The notes under the pieces are model-generated. The model ran no database searches, had not been told where the DNA came from, and worked only from the letters and a program-made list of their open reading frames with translations. Shown here in pieces: positions 20,011 to 33,400 of a stretch of 64,000 nucleotides of DNA (positions within the stretch are counted from its first letter, which is position 1; every line of letters starts with the position of its first letter). Location: the NCBI RefSeq assembly GCF_947242115.1, contig NC_074717.1:36000201-36064200 (forward strand), read 5' to 3'. The translations under genes and the position numbers were made by a program. The DNA is from Biomphalaria glabrata (Eukaryota > Mollusca > Gastropoda > Planorbidae).

Positions 20011-20365
20011 ATGACCTAATTCCTTTCCCGTTACCTCTCTCCCTAACAGATGTTTCCACAAGGGTGTCACGATAGTGATTACAAAGTATTTAGTATTTTT
20101 GACTGTCCAAACACGACCCCATAAGTCTATTTCCCTAACTTAAACTAACGTTTTGTTTCATGCTAAAAACAAGACCTGTATTTACAAAGACTGTTTATTG
20201 CTTGCATGCCGTCTCTTTGAAAGGAACTGATTGTCGAAATACATATGGTCTTTTCATAACAACAAACAAATAGAAAGGGGCAACGGTTGACAGGGAAACA
20301 CGTTTTTTAGTAGGCTCGTTTTTATTTATCATTGCCTTGTAAGGTTGGAATATGATTGCCTCCCA

Positions 20366-20776
20366 GCGCAGAACGTAAGGGAACGACTGAGGGCCTCCCA
20401 GCGCAGAACGTAAGGGAATGACAGAGGGCGTCCTAGCGCAGAACGCAAGGGAATGACAGAGGGCGTCCTAGCGCAGAACGTAAAGGAATGACTGAGGGCG
20501 TCCTAGCGCAGAACGTAAGGGAACGACAGAGGGCGTCCTAGCGCAGAACGTAAGGGAACGACAGAGGGCGTCCTAGCGCAGAACGTAAGGGAACGACAGA
20601 GGGCGTCCTAGCGCAGAACGTAAGGGAACGACTGAGGGCGTCCTAGCGCAGAACGTAAGGGAACGACAGAGGGCGTCCTAGCGCAGAACGTAAGGGAACG
20701 ACAGAGAGCGTCCTAGCGCAGAACGTAAGGGAACGACAGAGGGCGTCCTAGCGCAGAACGTAAGGGAACGACAGAA
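20366..20776 (+). repeat. 35-bp minisatellite, about 12 copies
   Basis: The core is CCTAGCGCAGAACGTAAGGG, with ACGACAGA or ACGACTGA spacers. It is GC-rich against AT-rich flanks and the units are nearly identical, which suggests recent expansion. It lies between the GH1 and coiled-coil genes. Confidence 0.95.
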
Positions 20777-21199
20777 CATCGTTTGATTTCCAGAGCTCTT
20801 ACCAGAAATGAATTATCAAATGAATAATCTTCCCGCCAAAACTCCATTTAAAAGAAAAATAATAAACTGAATGATTTTGATTTTATGTTTGTTTTATTTT
20901 TACAAGCGATCCTATTAGACGGATGTGACGTCAGGGGCTACACTTACCACACTTTTAAAGAGTTACGAGTGGACAAAAGGCTTTCTCCAAAAGTATAGGC
21001 TGGCCTAATTGTACACGGTGACCCCTCCTGGCCCGTACTTATGCAAGGGTCTGCGAGAACTCTAGCAGAGATAACCAGATTCCGACGTGTTTTGATATTT
21101 AGATAATGATAGTAATAATTTTGTATAAATAAACATGTAAAATTTGTGAATGCTTTTCGTGTTTGCATCGATATTGTTTTTATTAAAGCAGTAATGCTG

Positions 21200-21250
21200 A
21201 GGTGGATAAATGAAGTCAAACTGAATTTCCGTTTATTCGGACCAATATAA
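21200..21250 (-). mobile_element. LINE tail, ATAAG repeats
   Basis: CAAACTGAATTTCCGTTTAT, then ATCTTATCTTAT. The reverse complement matches sequence at 43360-43440. Confidence 0.5.
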
Positions 21251-21854
21251 TTATCTTATCTTATTTTTATATTAAAGATATACATTCATATCGGAGATGA
21301 ATCATTCACTTGTTATACAGTTTAATACCATTTATACATTTTAGTATGCACAATATGTATACCATATTTTTGAAGCCAATAGGTTTTTTAAACAGCATTA
21401 AAATTGTATAGCCTTTGTGTGGCAATGTGAGTTTGGACAATATTAAAAATATGCAACATTCTTATCGCATTGATAGTAGTAAACATACACACCCACCCAG
21501 CAACGAAAACTTAACACTCCACGACTCAAAAACCATGTACAATACACTCAGGGGCAAGCTGAAAGAAAACCTAGAGGTTAGAATTAAGTGGTGCGGGGAG
21601 CTAACAAACATGACAGACATATTCACGTATTTACACAACAAATACAAAGCACGAGAAGTGGCCTACAGACTACTGTTCGGGATGACTCGATTAGAAAGAA
21701 AACTCACAAATTCAATAAGGTCCAAATATATTTGTGAAATAAGTTAAAAAAAAAAAAGTAACCCAAACTCCAGAGAATAACCCATTTAGTGAATGTAAAA
21801 TGGCAGAGAAAGGGAAAAAAAATAGTCAGACTGGTGCCAATGTAAATATTTGCT

Positions 21855-21920
21855 ATCTTACTTAATATCTTATCTTCTTATCTTATATAATACAGACGTT
21901 ACTTCAATAAAGTACTAAAG
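21855..21920 (-). mobile_element. LINE 3' tail
   Basis: ATCTTATATAATACAGACGT then TACTTCAA is the reverse of the tail at 42930 and 58925. Confidence 0.55.
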
Positions 21921-22342
21921 CCATAAATAAAAAACTAAGACATATCAATGTAATTATTTTAGCATAATACATATTTTGAATATCTACTTACAGGTTGTCT
22001 ACCATAATAGAATCTATAATGAAGTTAGATTAGATCACATTTTTAAGAAACCTATTGAAGGCAAAGTGGAACGATTTAGCAATAAATAAATATATAAAGA
22101 CTGTCCATTAACTACAAGAAATAGGTATATGTTTATGCATGTGTATAAATATATGCACAAAATAATCATTCAAAAACAAAAAAATTTCAATACATTTTAT
22201 AGTGACAGTGTATTTATACAAAGCTAATACACCAACATGAAACCAACTGGAAAGAAAGGAGAAAGTAAGAAGACTGAACGTGACAGTTAATGGAAACTGA
22301 ATTTTTCAACAATTGGATTTTTTAAAAATTAAACTTAAGTAC

Positions 22343-22440
22343 CAGTGGCGTATCTAGGGTATATGATGCCCAGTGCGACAGCTCCTCTTGATGCCCCCCT
22401 CCCTTTCTACCCCGCACCCAAAAAAATAAACAAAACAGCA
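22343..22440 (+). mobile_element. Partial hAT-type MITE end
   Basis: Begins CAGTGGCGTATCTAGGG and runs into GATGCCC-rich sequence; the right end was not found. Confidence 0.5.
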
Positions 22441-22834
22441 AAAAGACGTTGTTTGTTCGAACTAATGTATAGGCCTATATATATTGTTCAAGTATTTGCT
22501 ATTTTATTCCACCAGTAGCCAAACTAGTGAGTCGCACATTTTTCATTGTTGATCGCAATAAATTCTTGATCAACTTAAAAATTAAGACCTAAAAAACTTC
22601 GCTCACATTTATGCAGCGCTTATCGCAAGGGTAAGAAATATTCCAATAAAGACAATATTTAGAAATGAATTATCTAGCCAATATTTGGAGATGATGTCAA
22701 TGAAAGACTAAAGAATCTGTACCATGTAATTGTCTATTACAATATAACCTGAACATTTGGGAAAACTGATCCAGTACACATGCAAAACACTTCTGGAGAA
22801 AGTGATTTTGGAAGACCATCACTTACTTCAGATG

Positions 22835-22990
22835 TATGGCTGCCTGGTCGTGCGGTTTGCGCGCTGGACTGTCGTTCAGATTTATCGATGGTCCGGGGTT
22901 CAAACCCTGCCCGCTCCCATCCCCCGTCGTCCTGCGGGAGGTTTGGACTAGGAAGAAATCAATCTTCAACTCTGAAGGAACATCCGAAAC
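22835..22990 (+). mobile_element. tRNA-derived SINE, family B
   Basis: Head GGCTGCCTGGTCGTGCGGTT and box B GGGGTTCAAACCC differ from family A; body CCCGTCGTCCTGCGGGAGG, then CTGAAGGAACATC. A second copy is at 62832. Confidence 0.75.
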
Positions 22991-23394
22991 ATGTAAAACA
23001 TTTTACAAACATTTTTATTCTGACTGTCGTAATAGGTAATCCCCTAGAGTCTCTTCAGCACTACTTCTCTCATCAAGAGACATTTTTACTTCTTTGACTG
23101 CTGGATTTTTATATGAATCATCTGAATAGTAATACTTTTCTTCGAGACGGTCGTGGTTTTCTCTTTTGTTTCAGTGCTCTTATCAGATTGATTCTTAAAT
23201 AATAAGGATGATGAAATAAACTACCCAATATACCAAGTTACTTGCTGAGAGTCACGCGGCACTAGTTAGCGCTATGGAAGTTACTCCTTGTGTGGAATAC
23301 ATGCAACAGGGTCACAGACTTGTATAACAACGTGATAGGCAGGATTACATGACAGTGACGTAATTTTAAGTTATTAAAAAATAAATTCCGGACA

Positions 23395-23462
23395 CTCAAT
23401 TGGGGGCCCCTGGGGGGATTTTCAAATTCTCCCCCTCCTCCCCCACCTTAGCTACGCCACTG
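23395..23462 (-). mobile_element. Partial hAT-type MITE end
   Basis: Ends CTTAGCTACGCCACTG, the right end of the 45664 family; the left end is missing. Confidence 0.5.
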
Positions 23463-23680
23463 TAACTATTCATTTTCACCTTCTACGTATGTCTTCGTCA
23501 TTGGGTTTTTCAACCTGCGTTGAGAATTTCCAAGGGATAATGGGCCGATACCACTCTTTACGCTAAATACAGTCCACAGTGGTCTCAGTGTTTCCATCTC
23601 CAAGTCTGTCTGCCACCAAAGTTATAGAGCCCACTCTGCCATAAGGCCGAAAGTCAGTTTGGGCTAAGCTTAATTATCAC

Positions 23681-23688
23681 TATAAAAG
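23681..23688 (+). promoter_or_regulatory. Candidate TATA box upstream of the coiled-coil gene
   Basis: The sequence TATAAAAG lies about 750 bp before the first coding ATG at 24439. It is a good TATA match, but nothing else marks a start of transcription and the spacing allows a 5' UTR or a non-coding first exon. Weak call. Confidence 0.2.
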
Positions 23689-24438
23689 GCTCGAAGTGAA
23701 AGTCTTAATCTTAAAAGTTTTTTCGTGAATGGAAAAAAACAAAACAAAAAAGAAACGGGAAATTCGCTGCACTTCTGAGGACCTCGGGAATTTTTGCGCG
23801 TCGCACTTCCCTTGAACATTGTGCTACAAGCAATGAATTGTTTATCAATGATGTAGCTTTGGTTCACTCCAAAGTAACTCATAGAACAACTCAAGTTGCT
23901 TCGTTTGTAACATTTTAAACAACACACATTTAAAAAAACAACACATCTGCTGCATCCAATGATTCTGCCAGTCCATATATCGTCTGTTTCCTCTGTGGCT
24001 AAGTATGTCACGTTCTGTCACATTCGTTGTAGCTCGCAGACTTCACGCTTGGTTTAGACATGTTGGTTGGGATACAGCCTCTCAGAGTTCTACAATCAGA
24101 GAAACCAGCCTAGAGTTGTTCAAACCAGATTAACACAACTGCAATCCACAAATTTAATGCAACTTTTAAGTGTGAAAAAACAAACAATTCAAATAGTTAA
24201 CTAGATATAGATCTAAATGTTTTCGTATCATTATGTGTTCTAATTTCTTATACTTTCAACTTTGACATCTGATATACGGTGGGGCGGAGAGATCTGGTGT
24301 GAAAAAAAGACAAAAGATAGTTTATACGCATTAAAGCTAAGATATGAATCTGTTTTAACGCCTAGTAACCTTTCTTTGTGCTGTTGTTGATTTGCGGCTT
24401 TGCCAGAGGAAATCAGTCTGCCACTTGTACGAATTTCC

Positions 24439-27400
24439 ATGAATCGACAGGAGATGGAAAGTTTAAGAGGCGAGTTGACATCTCTGTATAAGAAGCAATT
24501 TATGAAATTAGATGCAGCCGACTGCGCCGGGAAGGACACTACTCGGGTAACACTGACCTAAATATTTTTAGTACCTTACAGGTTTCAGCACGTTTTAGCA
24601 GTGATATGGATAAGTACATTAAGAAGAGGAGGGATTAACCTTTTCCCTGATCTGATATAAAACTGTGGGATTGTTTGGGCTAGGTTGTTCCATCATTGTG
24701 TGGGCTGGTTTGTTCCATTAATGTGTGGACTGGGTTGTTCCATCGTTGTGTGGGCTGGGTTGTTCCATCATTGTGTGGGCTGGGTTGTTCCATCAATTGT
24801 GTGGGCTGTGTTGTTCAATTCAATAATTGCATTATAAATGTGTGGGATGTGTGGCTGAAGTATGAACCGCTTGGCTACCTTACAAGAGGTTAGAGTTCAA
24901 ATCTCGATGTAGACCAGAGATTTTACTGAAATTTGAGAGAGAGAGACTCGTCTAGCTTGTATATTCCGTATCAGAGAAATGAAATGGGATCGATTTGAGT
25001 AACAAGTAAATTATTGAATGCGAACTAAGTTATCTACCATGGGCTTGTTGGCCGATGAAATAGAATGCAGGCATCAATCAAGCCTTACTTTGTATTAATG
25101 TTTGTGTACAGCCACCATTTCCTAGAACAAAAAGGTACCCCAATCAGACTTTTTTGATGTAATGGGACAGATGATATAAATATATATTTCTATGACTCAT
25201 AACGAGGGTGTCATGTGGCCAACACAATGCATGCCAGGTACCAGACTACCCATTACTGTTCAGTGTCCTACAAATCCCGCATCAAATTACAATCGTCTTA
25301 TGGGCTCGAACTGGAGACCTTTCAATTCGGAAACCAAGCACTTTACCACCCGGTCCCCATGCCCTTTTTGTAAGATTGTAAAGTTATAAAAAAGAGCTAA
25401 AAGTAATCTAAATTAAGAGCAACTTTAGACAAGTCGTCTTAGACTGATCAATGACTAGTACAGAGCTCTTGATTCTTGTACACAAATTATTTCCATAGTT
25501 AATTCCATCATAAAATTATCGCTGGCTTCCAGTGCTGTATATAATAGCTGATGTCTAATGAGTGACTAGACTATTGAGTGACTAGACTATTGAGGTACTA
25601 GACTCTTGAGTGACTAGACTATTGAGTATTGAGTGACTAAATTATTTCATTGTTCTTGCAGATGCGCATCCAGCTGTTGGAGGCCTATGTGAAAGATTTG
25701 AACGAACAGAACGAGATGTTAGTTCAAATGGTCGAGGAAGTTACACAAGCAAAGGTTGGTGCAATAATATTGTTCAAGGCACATTGTATAAAATATCTAT
25801 AGCCTTATCCAGTGCAGGAGGCCTGGGCCATGACATAATATTGTCATTTGTGGAAGTACGTCTGGAAAGTAGAAAATAAAACAAATGACGTCATGTGTTT
25901 CTTTATTATTTTGTTAATTTCTTTGTGTGTGTGTGTTCAGGAAGATCTGATCTTCAGAGAAAGACAGAAATGCCAACAAGTGCAGAAACTAAAAGAATCG
26001 TTGTGCTGCTGTCAAGAGGAACTTGAGGCTGAGAGAGAGGCTGTCACTAGCTGCAATTGTGAGATCTCGGCTTTAAAGAACGAGAACTGTCGATTACAAA
26101 GATTAAATGATGAATGTCAAAACGAGGTTTGTATCATGATGGAACCCAAAACGAGGTTAGGCAAGTCAAAAAGAGTCTGCCATAAATGAAGCAAAACGAT
26201 TTGGTAATAAATTCATTTCAAATTTTGTTTGACGCAGGTTCGGCTGCTCAACGACTCAGTGTCGGAGCAACAATGTCTTATCAACAAAGCTCACCAGAAG
26301 ATCTGCAACCTTGAAGAGCAGCTGAGTTGTTGCCAAAATGACGTACAACAATTGGAGCAGATGTGAGTAATGTTTTTTTTTAAACGTCCAAACCCGTTTT
26401 CTTTTGTCCATTCCATAGCCTGTGGCACAGAGCACAGCAGCAGACAATTGAAGAAGGTGGGCCACGTCTTTCGCAAACCTGCATTAAACATCACAAGACA
26501 AGCCAGTGGCTATTCAAGTATTCAAAATATAAAAAATACTTCAAAAAACAAAACAAAAATAAAGCAGATTTATAGCTTTATCTCCCTTTACTGTAAGATT
26601 CATTTCCCTTTTCTATATCAAACAAAATTAATTAATTGCATCTTATAAATTAATTAAGTGGCCAGAGTTCTTTATTGATTTTTTTTTTAGGGACAATGAA
26701 TAATTGTGCAAAATTTTAACTTGATCCGAAAAGGGAAAGTGGGAGGAATAACGTGTACAAAAATTGTACCGACAGACAGACAGACAGACTGGTTAAGTTG
26801 ATAGAAGCTTTGTAAAAAATGAAAAGCTTAATCCGTCTATTGTTAATTTAGTTTTTTTTACGAACAACCTAATTATTTTTACATCATTATAATTATTGTC
26901 ACGGCTCTCCCGTCGTTAATTTGGTACATCTTCTATATAAAACATAATTAATTAACTTATTGGTTAATTTTTTTATTCATGTGCTGTTATCGACGATTAA
27001 TAATTTTGCAAAGTTTCAGCTTCATCATAGTATGGGAAATGGGAGATATAAAGTATAAAAGATTTTGACCAGACCGACGGATTAACTTGGCATAGGTTCA
27101 GTAATATACAAGTCATATTTAGAATGTATAAATCTAGACTGCATTACCAACAAGGTAGAGCATACGCATATTGATAGAGCTCTATTATTATAAGACTTTA
27201 AGATTGAGCTCAATAACAAGGGGACAAAGTGGTTGAGTGTTAAATCGCTAGCTTCTGAACTAGGGGGGTCTCGGGTTTGAATTTCGGTAAAGACTGGAAT
27301 TTTTGTATTTCGAGATTTTTAATTACGCCTCTGAGTACACCCTACTCTAATGAGTACCTGACATCAGTCTGTGACTAAATAAAGTGTGTTTATCGTTGTG

Positions 27401-30400
27401 CTGGCCTAAAAACACACTCGTTAAGCGTTGGCCAAAGAAACAGATGACCTTTACATCATCGAGCCTATAGATCTGAAAGGGGGTACTTAACTTTTTTTAA
27501 AAATTTGAATAAACAAAAGGAAAAATACCAATTAATAACTCAACAGACAATGTCAGCTAATGTATTGACCACTTCCAGGTTAACCAGTACTAAGTGTGAG
27601 CTGGACCACGCTCGCTCCACTATAAGAAACCTCGAGTGCACGGTGGAGGGACTCAAAGATGATCTTGCACGTGCTGAAGAAAGGGTAATTATTGATACAT
27701 ACAGCTTTATAGTTATTGAGAGAGAGAATTACATGCAACTTTATATTTATTGAGAGAGAGAATTACATGCAACTTTATATTTATTGAGAGAGAGAATTAC
27801 ATGCAACTTTATATTTATTGAGAGAGAGAATTACATGCAACTTTATATTTATTGAGAAAGAGAATTACATGCAACTTTATATTTATTGAGAAAGAGAATT
27901 ACATGCAACTTTATATTTATTGAGAGAGAATTACATGCAACTTTATATTTATTGAGAAAGAGAATTACATGCAACTTTATATTTATTGAGAGAGAATTAC
28001 ATGCAACTTTATATTTATTGAGAGAGAATTACATGCAACTTTATATTTATTGAGAGAGAATTACATGCAACTTTATATTTATTGAGAGAGAATTACATGC
28101 AACTTTATATTTATTGAGAGAGAATTACATGCAACTTTATATTTATTGAGAAAGAGAATTACATGCAACTTTATATTTATTGAGAGAGAGAATTACATGC
28201 AACTTTATATTTATTGAGAGAGAGAATTACATGCAACTTTATATTTATTGAGAAAGAGAATTACATGCAACTTTATATTTATTGAGAGAGAATTACATGC
28301 AACTTTATATTTATTGAGAGAGAATTACATGCAACTTTATATTTATTGAGAGAGAATTACATGCAACTTTAAACTCATTGGGTCATCAATGTGTACATTG
28401 CTAAATGCGCCCCCGGCGGGTTTCTCCGAGCGTAGTCCTGCGTTCACAAATTTTCTCCAGACGTCTACGATGAAGATGTTATTGTATGGCGAAGTGCGCA
28501 TGTCCAATAAAGTGAAAGGGTGGGGCAGGCAGATATTAAAACGTTTTCCTGCATAAAGAGCTGAGAAATGTATTCTACTGGCTTCTATAGCGAACTACTC
28601 ATCTTAATAACAACAAAAAAAAAAGAAGAAAAAAAACGCAAGTCGATTAAAGAGTATTATAATAATTAGAAGTCAAGTATCTTGATTATGTTTGTAATGT
28701 TATCACAGTGTTATCAGTCTAAATCATGTGTGTTAACAACGCTATATAAATTAAATTATTATTACTACATGTTATAGTTTTTATAACAGCCATATTTTTT
28801 ATTGTAACTGAGACACAATCGTTTGTCGTAGCTTATTTCGCGTTCACTCAACTTTAACTACAACTTAGCTGAAGCAATTAGTAAAGTAGTAATTACAATT
28901 CGCAATAACACTGGAATCTTTGAACTCCTATTACAAACTGGAATTTTTACATTAGAGTCAAATTATTTTTAGTTATTATTTTAAAAAAAACATGTGCCGG
29001 TCCGGGTTAAAACTTTCTGTTGCTCAATTTTTGTAAGTCTTTATGCAATAAATGTCCGTGCTGAGCTGGCACTCTTGTAGCACGGTCCATGTACCTGGCA
29101 GCGTTCCACGTTCTTTCCTTATCTCTGTACTATGAACAACTGCCTCTTGTATCAGTTCTATGAACTTCTATCATTCTCATGACCGGTCGTACCTTTGAAA
29201 TCTTTTCTGAGCACCCTGCAATCGTTGAAGATGTGTTTTAGTCGCTCAATGTCCACGTCATAGTGTCGACATCTAGGATCAAGGTTTTTTCAGATCCTCG
29301 CGAAGTAGGCTCCGTTCGGACATTGTAGATTTTTTTCCCTAACCACCAAGCAAACTTCTATCTGATGTAAATTAAATTATTCATCTGTCCAGATTTTGTT
29401 ACATATAAAAGTTTTTTTAATTTTTTTTTTATTTTCAGGAAGACAATTTACAGAGGAACATTCAGAAATTATCTCGAGACATTGATTGTTTGAATTCAGC
29501 TTTAGAGCAAAAACAAAACGAAACCTTGAAGTATTTTGTTTTCCCATTATTTTAGTTTAAGCTAACTTAGTTTTTTAATCTGATAACTACTTCGGGGATT
29601 TCGTTGTCCTTTGCCATTGAAGCTTACATTAAGTAAAGACCGCTTTTCAGACCTTGCGATCTAAGGGGTAGATGACTTACAGGTCACCTGTTTCTGTGGC
29701 CCACGATTAACGAGGGTGTCATGTGGCCAGCACATCGACCAACCGTCATTACTTTACCCAAACTAATATCAGGTAACCATTAGAGCTGGGTGAACTCAGG
29801 AGCCTTAAAGATCATGGAATTAAAGATTGCAGTCTTCACCAGGATTTGAACCTGGGACCCCTCGGTTGGGAAGACAAGCGTTACATAGATCACCCACAGC
29901 GTTTCCTCTAACTGGTTTTTTAATCTTAGTGATATAGACATTGGGAAATACAGCTTCAAAAGTAGACTATGAACTGCGTGCCTTAGTTTGGGCAATGCTG
30001 TCATCTTAGTTGACTATAGTACTAAGTTTGTTTGCCATATCTCGAAGATCACTGCATAACAAATAGTAGGCCTGAAGATATCAAGATTTCTACCATTATT
30101 AGTAACCAAACATTATTTCCGTAAATGGAGAGTTCCAGTTTTTACAAAATCTGACACCCAATTAAAAAACAACTATAGGTCTTCAATTAGACCGTTATTT
30201 CAAGTGAACCGACGTGTTTCTAAGGGTATGTCTGGAAGGGTAAATAGGGAATTCAATATTCTTTTTAGGTCAATGAGACGTTATCTCAAACATTCTTTAA
30301 ATATTCAAATCTGAAAAGATAGTTTAAAATTTTGTTTACATGAGATTGTCTCCGCTGCCACCCACCCACCCCCCCCCCCACCCCCGGCCTTTTTTTTTAC

Positions 30401-33400
30401 TACTGGTAAATTCTTAGCTTGTTTCTTTAAGGTAAAGGTTTTAATACATTGAATTAACACCGTTAACTTCTAATTAGCAAACCTTGTATTACCCTCATTT
30501 AAAATAGCATAGATTTTTAGTCACTTTTGAAACAGGATTTCGACTCGACGGACGTGAGGTATGCATTGACCCCTTGGTTCCGTAATAGGCCTTAACCCAT
30601 AGGAGAAAAAAAAATGGGGGAGGGGAACACATTGAAACTCCCAGTATAAATATTAAATGCTCATGTTTAGGCACATACTGTTTTCATCTTTTCTTGGAGT
30701 ACATAGTGAATATAAGATCGTGTATATGTTTCTGTGTGTCCTTAATGTGTCATTTAATGCGCACCGTCTGTCTGTCAGTTTAGAGAATCAAAACTCGGAC
30801 TTGACTCGAGAACTGCAGATCGCTGAGAAGAAACTGTGCAACTGTCACGAGGAGGTCGAGTCTCTGAGATGTAAAAACAGTTGTCTGATGGATAAGTTGA
30901 ACTGCTGTGAAGAAAGTGTAAGTCGTTTGCCCTGTTTCGTTCACTTACAAACAGTTCAACATTCAGTCTTTAACAGCCAAACCCCACTTAGCTTCTACGT
31001 TCAAGTCTTCAACAGTCATCACATACTTAACTCTCTCTCTTTCTCTCTCTCCTAACTGACGATGCCAACGTTGATTTGACCCCATTAAGTTCAATTAATT
31101 TTTAGTAGTTTTATTACCTTTAATTTGTGTTGTATAAAAAGAGCATAAATTCTTCTATAATTTTATACCTTATACAACATTTGCTCATTACATACACAAA
31201 AGTTATTGAAGTTTAATCATAACAGAGTAGTGAAACACAAATGAGCAAAATTGATAATTCCTTCAGAACGAGAAAGAGTTAAAATTGTGATTGAGTCTTC
31301 AACAGAAACATTCCCACACACTTTTGTTTTCATTGAGTAGATCTGTGTTGACACTTGGCTCCACGCCTTGTGGGTAGGTATTGAGATGTAGCCACAAATA
31401 GCTCATTCAACTACACCAAACTATGTAGGCCTGTATTTATATGTAGCTCCAGATAGCTCCTCAATCCACACATTGTAGGTTTGTGTTTGTATGTAGCTCA
31501 ACGCTGTGTATGCATATCTTAAATCGACACACAAATCTAAAAAAAAAAAATCTTGAAATTTTCTTGAACAACAAATAGACTCAGTACGATAAACAAATCT
31601 CTTCAGACTTTCTATATTTATACTGCTCCTTCTAAAAATAGCATCTTTGTCATGAGTGTATCAAATCATTAAATCAGTCGCTACAAACAACAGCACACCC
31701 CCATAACACATTACTGCTTCCTCCCGCTCCCCACAAAGGAAACGTCTTTCTGCCACCATTGGAATTTTTGCGTAACTTGATTTGTCTTTAAAATTGTACG
31801 TAAAAGTGCACGTGTTTCTAAGCGCCTACTTGTCAGTTTTGTGAAGTAAAATAAGTAAAGTACCTCTTTTCAGACCTTACCATCTAAGGGGAAGATGATG
31901 TGAAGGTCATCCATTTCTTTGGAACATGTCTAACGAGCAGGAATGTCATGTGGCCAGCACAACGACCGACCGCCCCTTTACTTACCTATCACTGGTCATG
32001 CACCCGTTAAAGCTGGGTGGACACAGGGGCATCCATCAAATTCCTAAATGTAACATCCTAGTCTTCACCGAGATTCGAACGTAGGACCTCTTGGTTCGGA
32101 AGCCATGCTCTCAATCACCACGCCAGTGCTAACGAGTTCACATATCGACGTATTCACTTAGTATGCGTCAAACGAAAATGTTATTCTCCGGTCAATAGTG
32201 TATCTAATTAAGTGTCTACAAAAACCCTTTAACTTGTTCTCCAGATAGCTAACTTGGAATGTGAAAAACGGGAGCTTGAGGCCTGTTGTAAACGTTACCA
32301 AGACACGCACTCTTATTCTAATGCAGAGGTCAGTATACAAAAGACACGCAAACTTTTTTTCTAATACAGAGGTCAATATACAGAAACACGCTCTCTTATT
32401 TCTGATACAGAGGTCAGTATATCAAAGACACATAGTCTTATTCTAATACAGAGGTCAGTATACCAAAGACACATAGTCTTATTCTAATGCAGAGGTCAGT
32501 ATATCAAAGACACATAGTCTTATTCTAATGCAGAGGTCAGTATATCAAAGACACATAGTCTTATTCTAATGCAGAGGTCAGTATATCAAAGACACATAGT
32601 CTTATTCTAATGCAGAGGTCAGTATATCAAAGACACGCACTCTTTTTTTCTAATACAGAGGTCAGTATACCAAAGACACGCACTCTTTTTTTCTAATACA
32701 GAGGTCAGTATACCAAAGACACATAGTCTTATTCTAATGCAGAGGTCAGTATACCAAAGACACATAGTCTTATTCTAATGCAGAGGTCAGTATACCAAAG
32801 ACACATAGTCTTATTCTAATGCAGAGGTCAGTATACCAAAGACACATAGTCTTATTCTAATGCAGAGGTCAGTATACCAAAGACACATAGTCTTATTCTA
32901 ATGCAGAGGTCAGTATACCAAAGACACATAGTCTTATTCTAATACAGAGGTCAGTATAACAAAAAGATGAGTAAGCTTCGAAAAAGAAAATGTTTAGTCT
33001 ACACGTTTAAAAAAAAAAGAACCATACGATCAATTTAACCCTGCGTTTTGTTATATTTAATTTAAACTATTCAAAGAGGACCTATGTAAAGTACCCACCA
33101 GAGATAGAGGGATGTCATGCAACACTAATGCATAAAGAACAATGAACTAGTTTTTTTCTCCTGCTTATATGACTCGTATGAGATGAAATTCTGACCAGTG
33201 GACTTGTAGAAATATGCATGTATCAACACAAGAGATTGTTTTGTTTGTCACGTTTCGGAGGTTATATGTATATAGCGCGTCTAACAAACATAGTGCAGGC
33301 TCGAGCCGCTATAACAAAACAGACCAAAAACACGAGAGCTAGAATGACAAACTAATCTAAACAAAAGTTGAACTGATTAGCTTTAATACTATTTTGAGAA

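Larger units (their letters stand above)
20777..22340. other. Spacer with LINE tails and an unassigned 110-codon frame
   Basis: The frame 21415-21747 (+) has a mixed composition (TYLHNKYKAREVAYRLLFGM) that is not low-complexity, and lies between two reversed LINE tails. It may be a remnant of a mobile element; I do not recognise it. Confidence 0.35.
22990..24438. other. Spacer or 5' region of the coiled-coil gene
   Basis: Holds the partial MITE at 23395 and the candidate TATA box at 23681. No coding exon recognised before 24407. Confidence 0.45.

Noticed and set aside
21415-21747. 110-codon + frame as a host gene
   Set aside because: Composition is plausible but it lies between LINE tails and has no neighbours; kept only as an unassigned remnant.
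22780-23097. 105-codon + frame
   Set aside because: It runs through a family B SINE and has no protein family features.
24240-24539. 99-codon minus frame
   Set aside because: Antisense shadow of exon 1 of the coiled-coil gene.
32261-32446. 61-codon + frame across the donor minisatellite
   Set aside because: Wrong frame for exon 8; it arises from the repeat.
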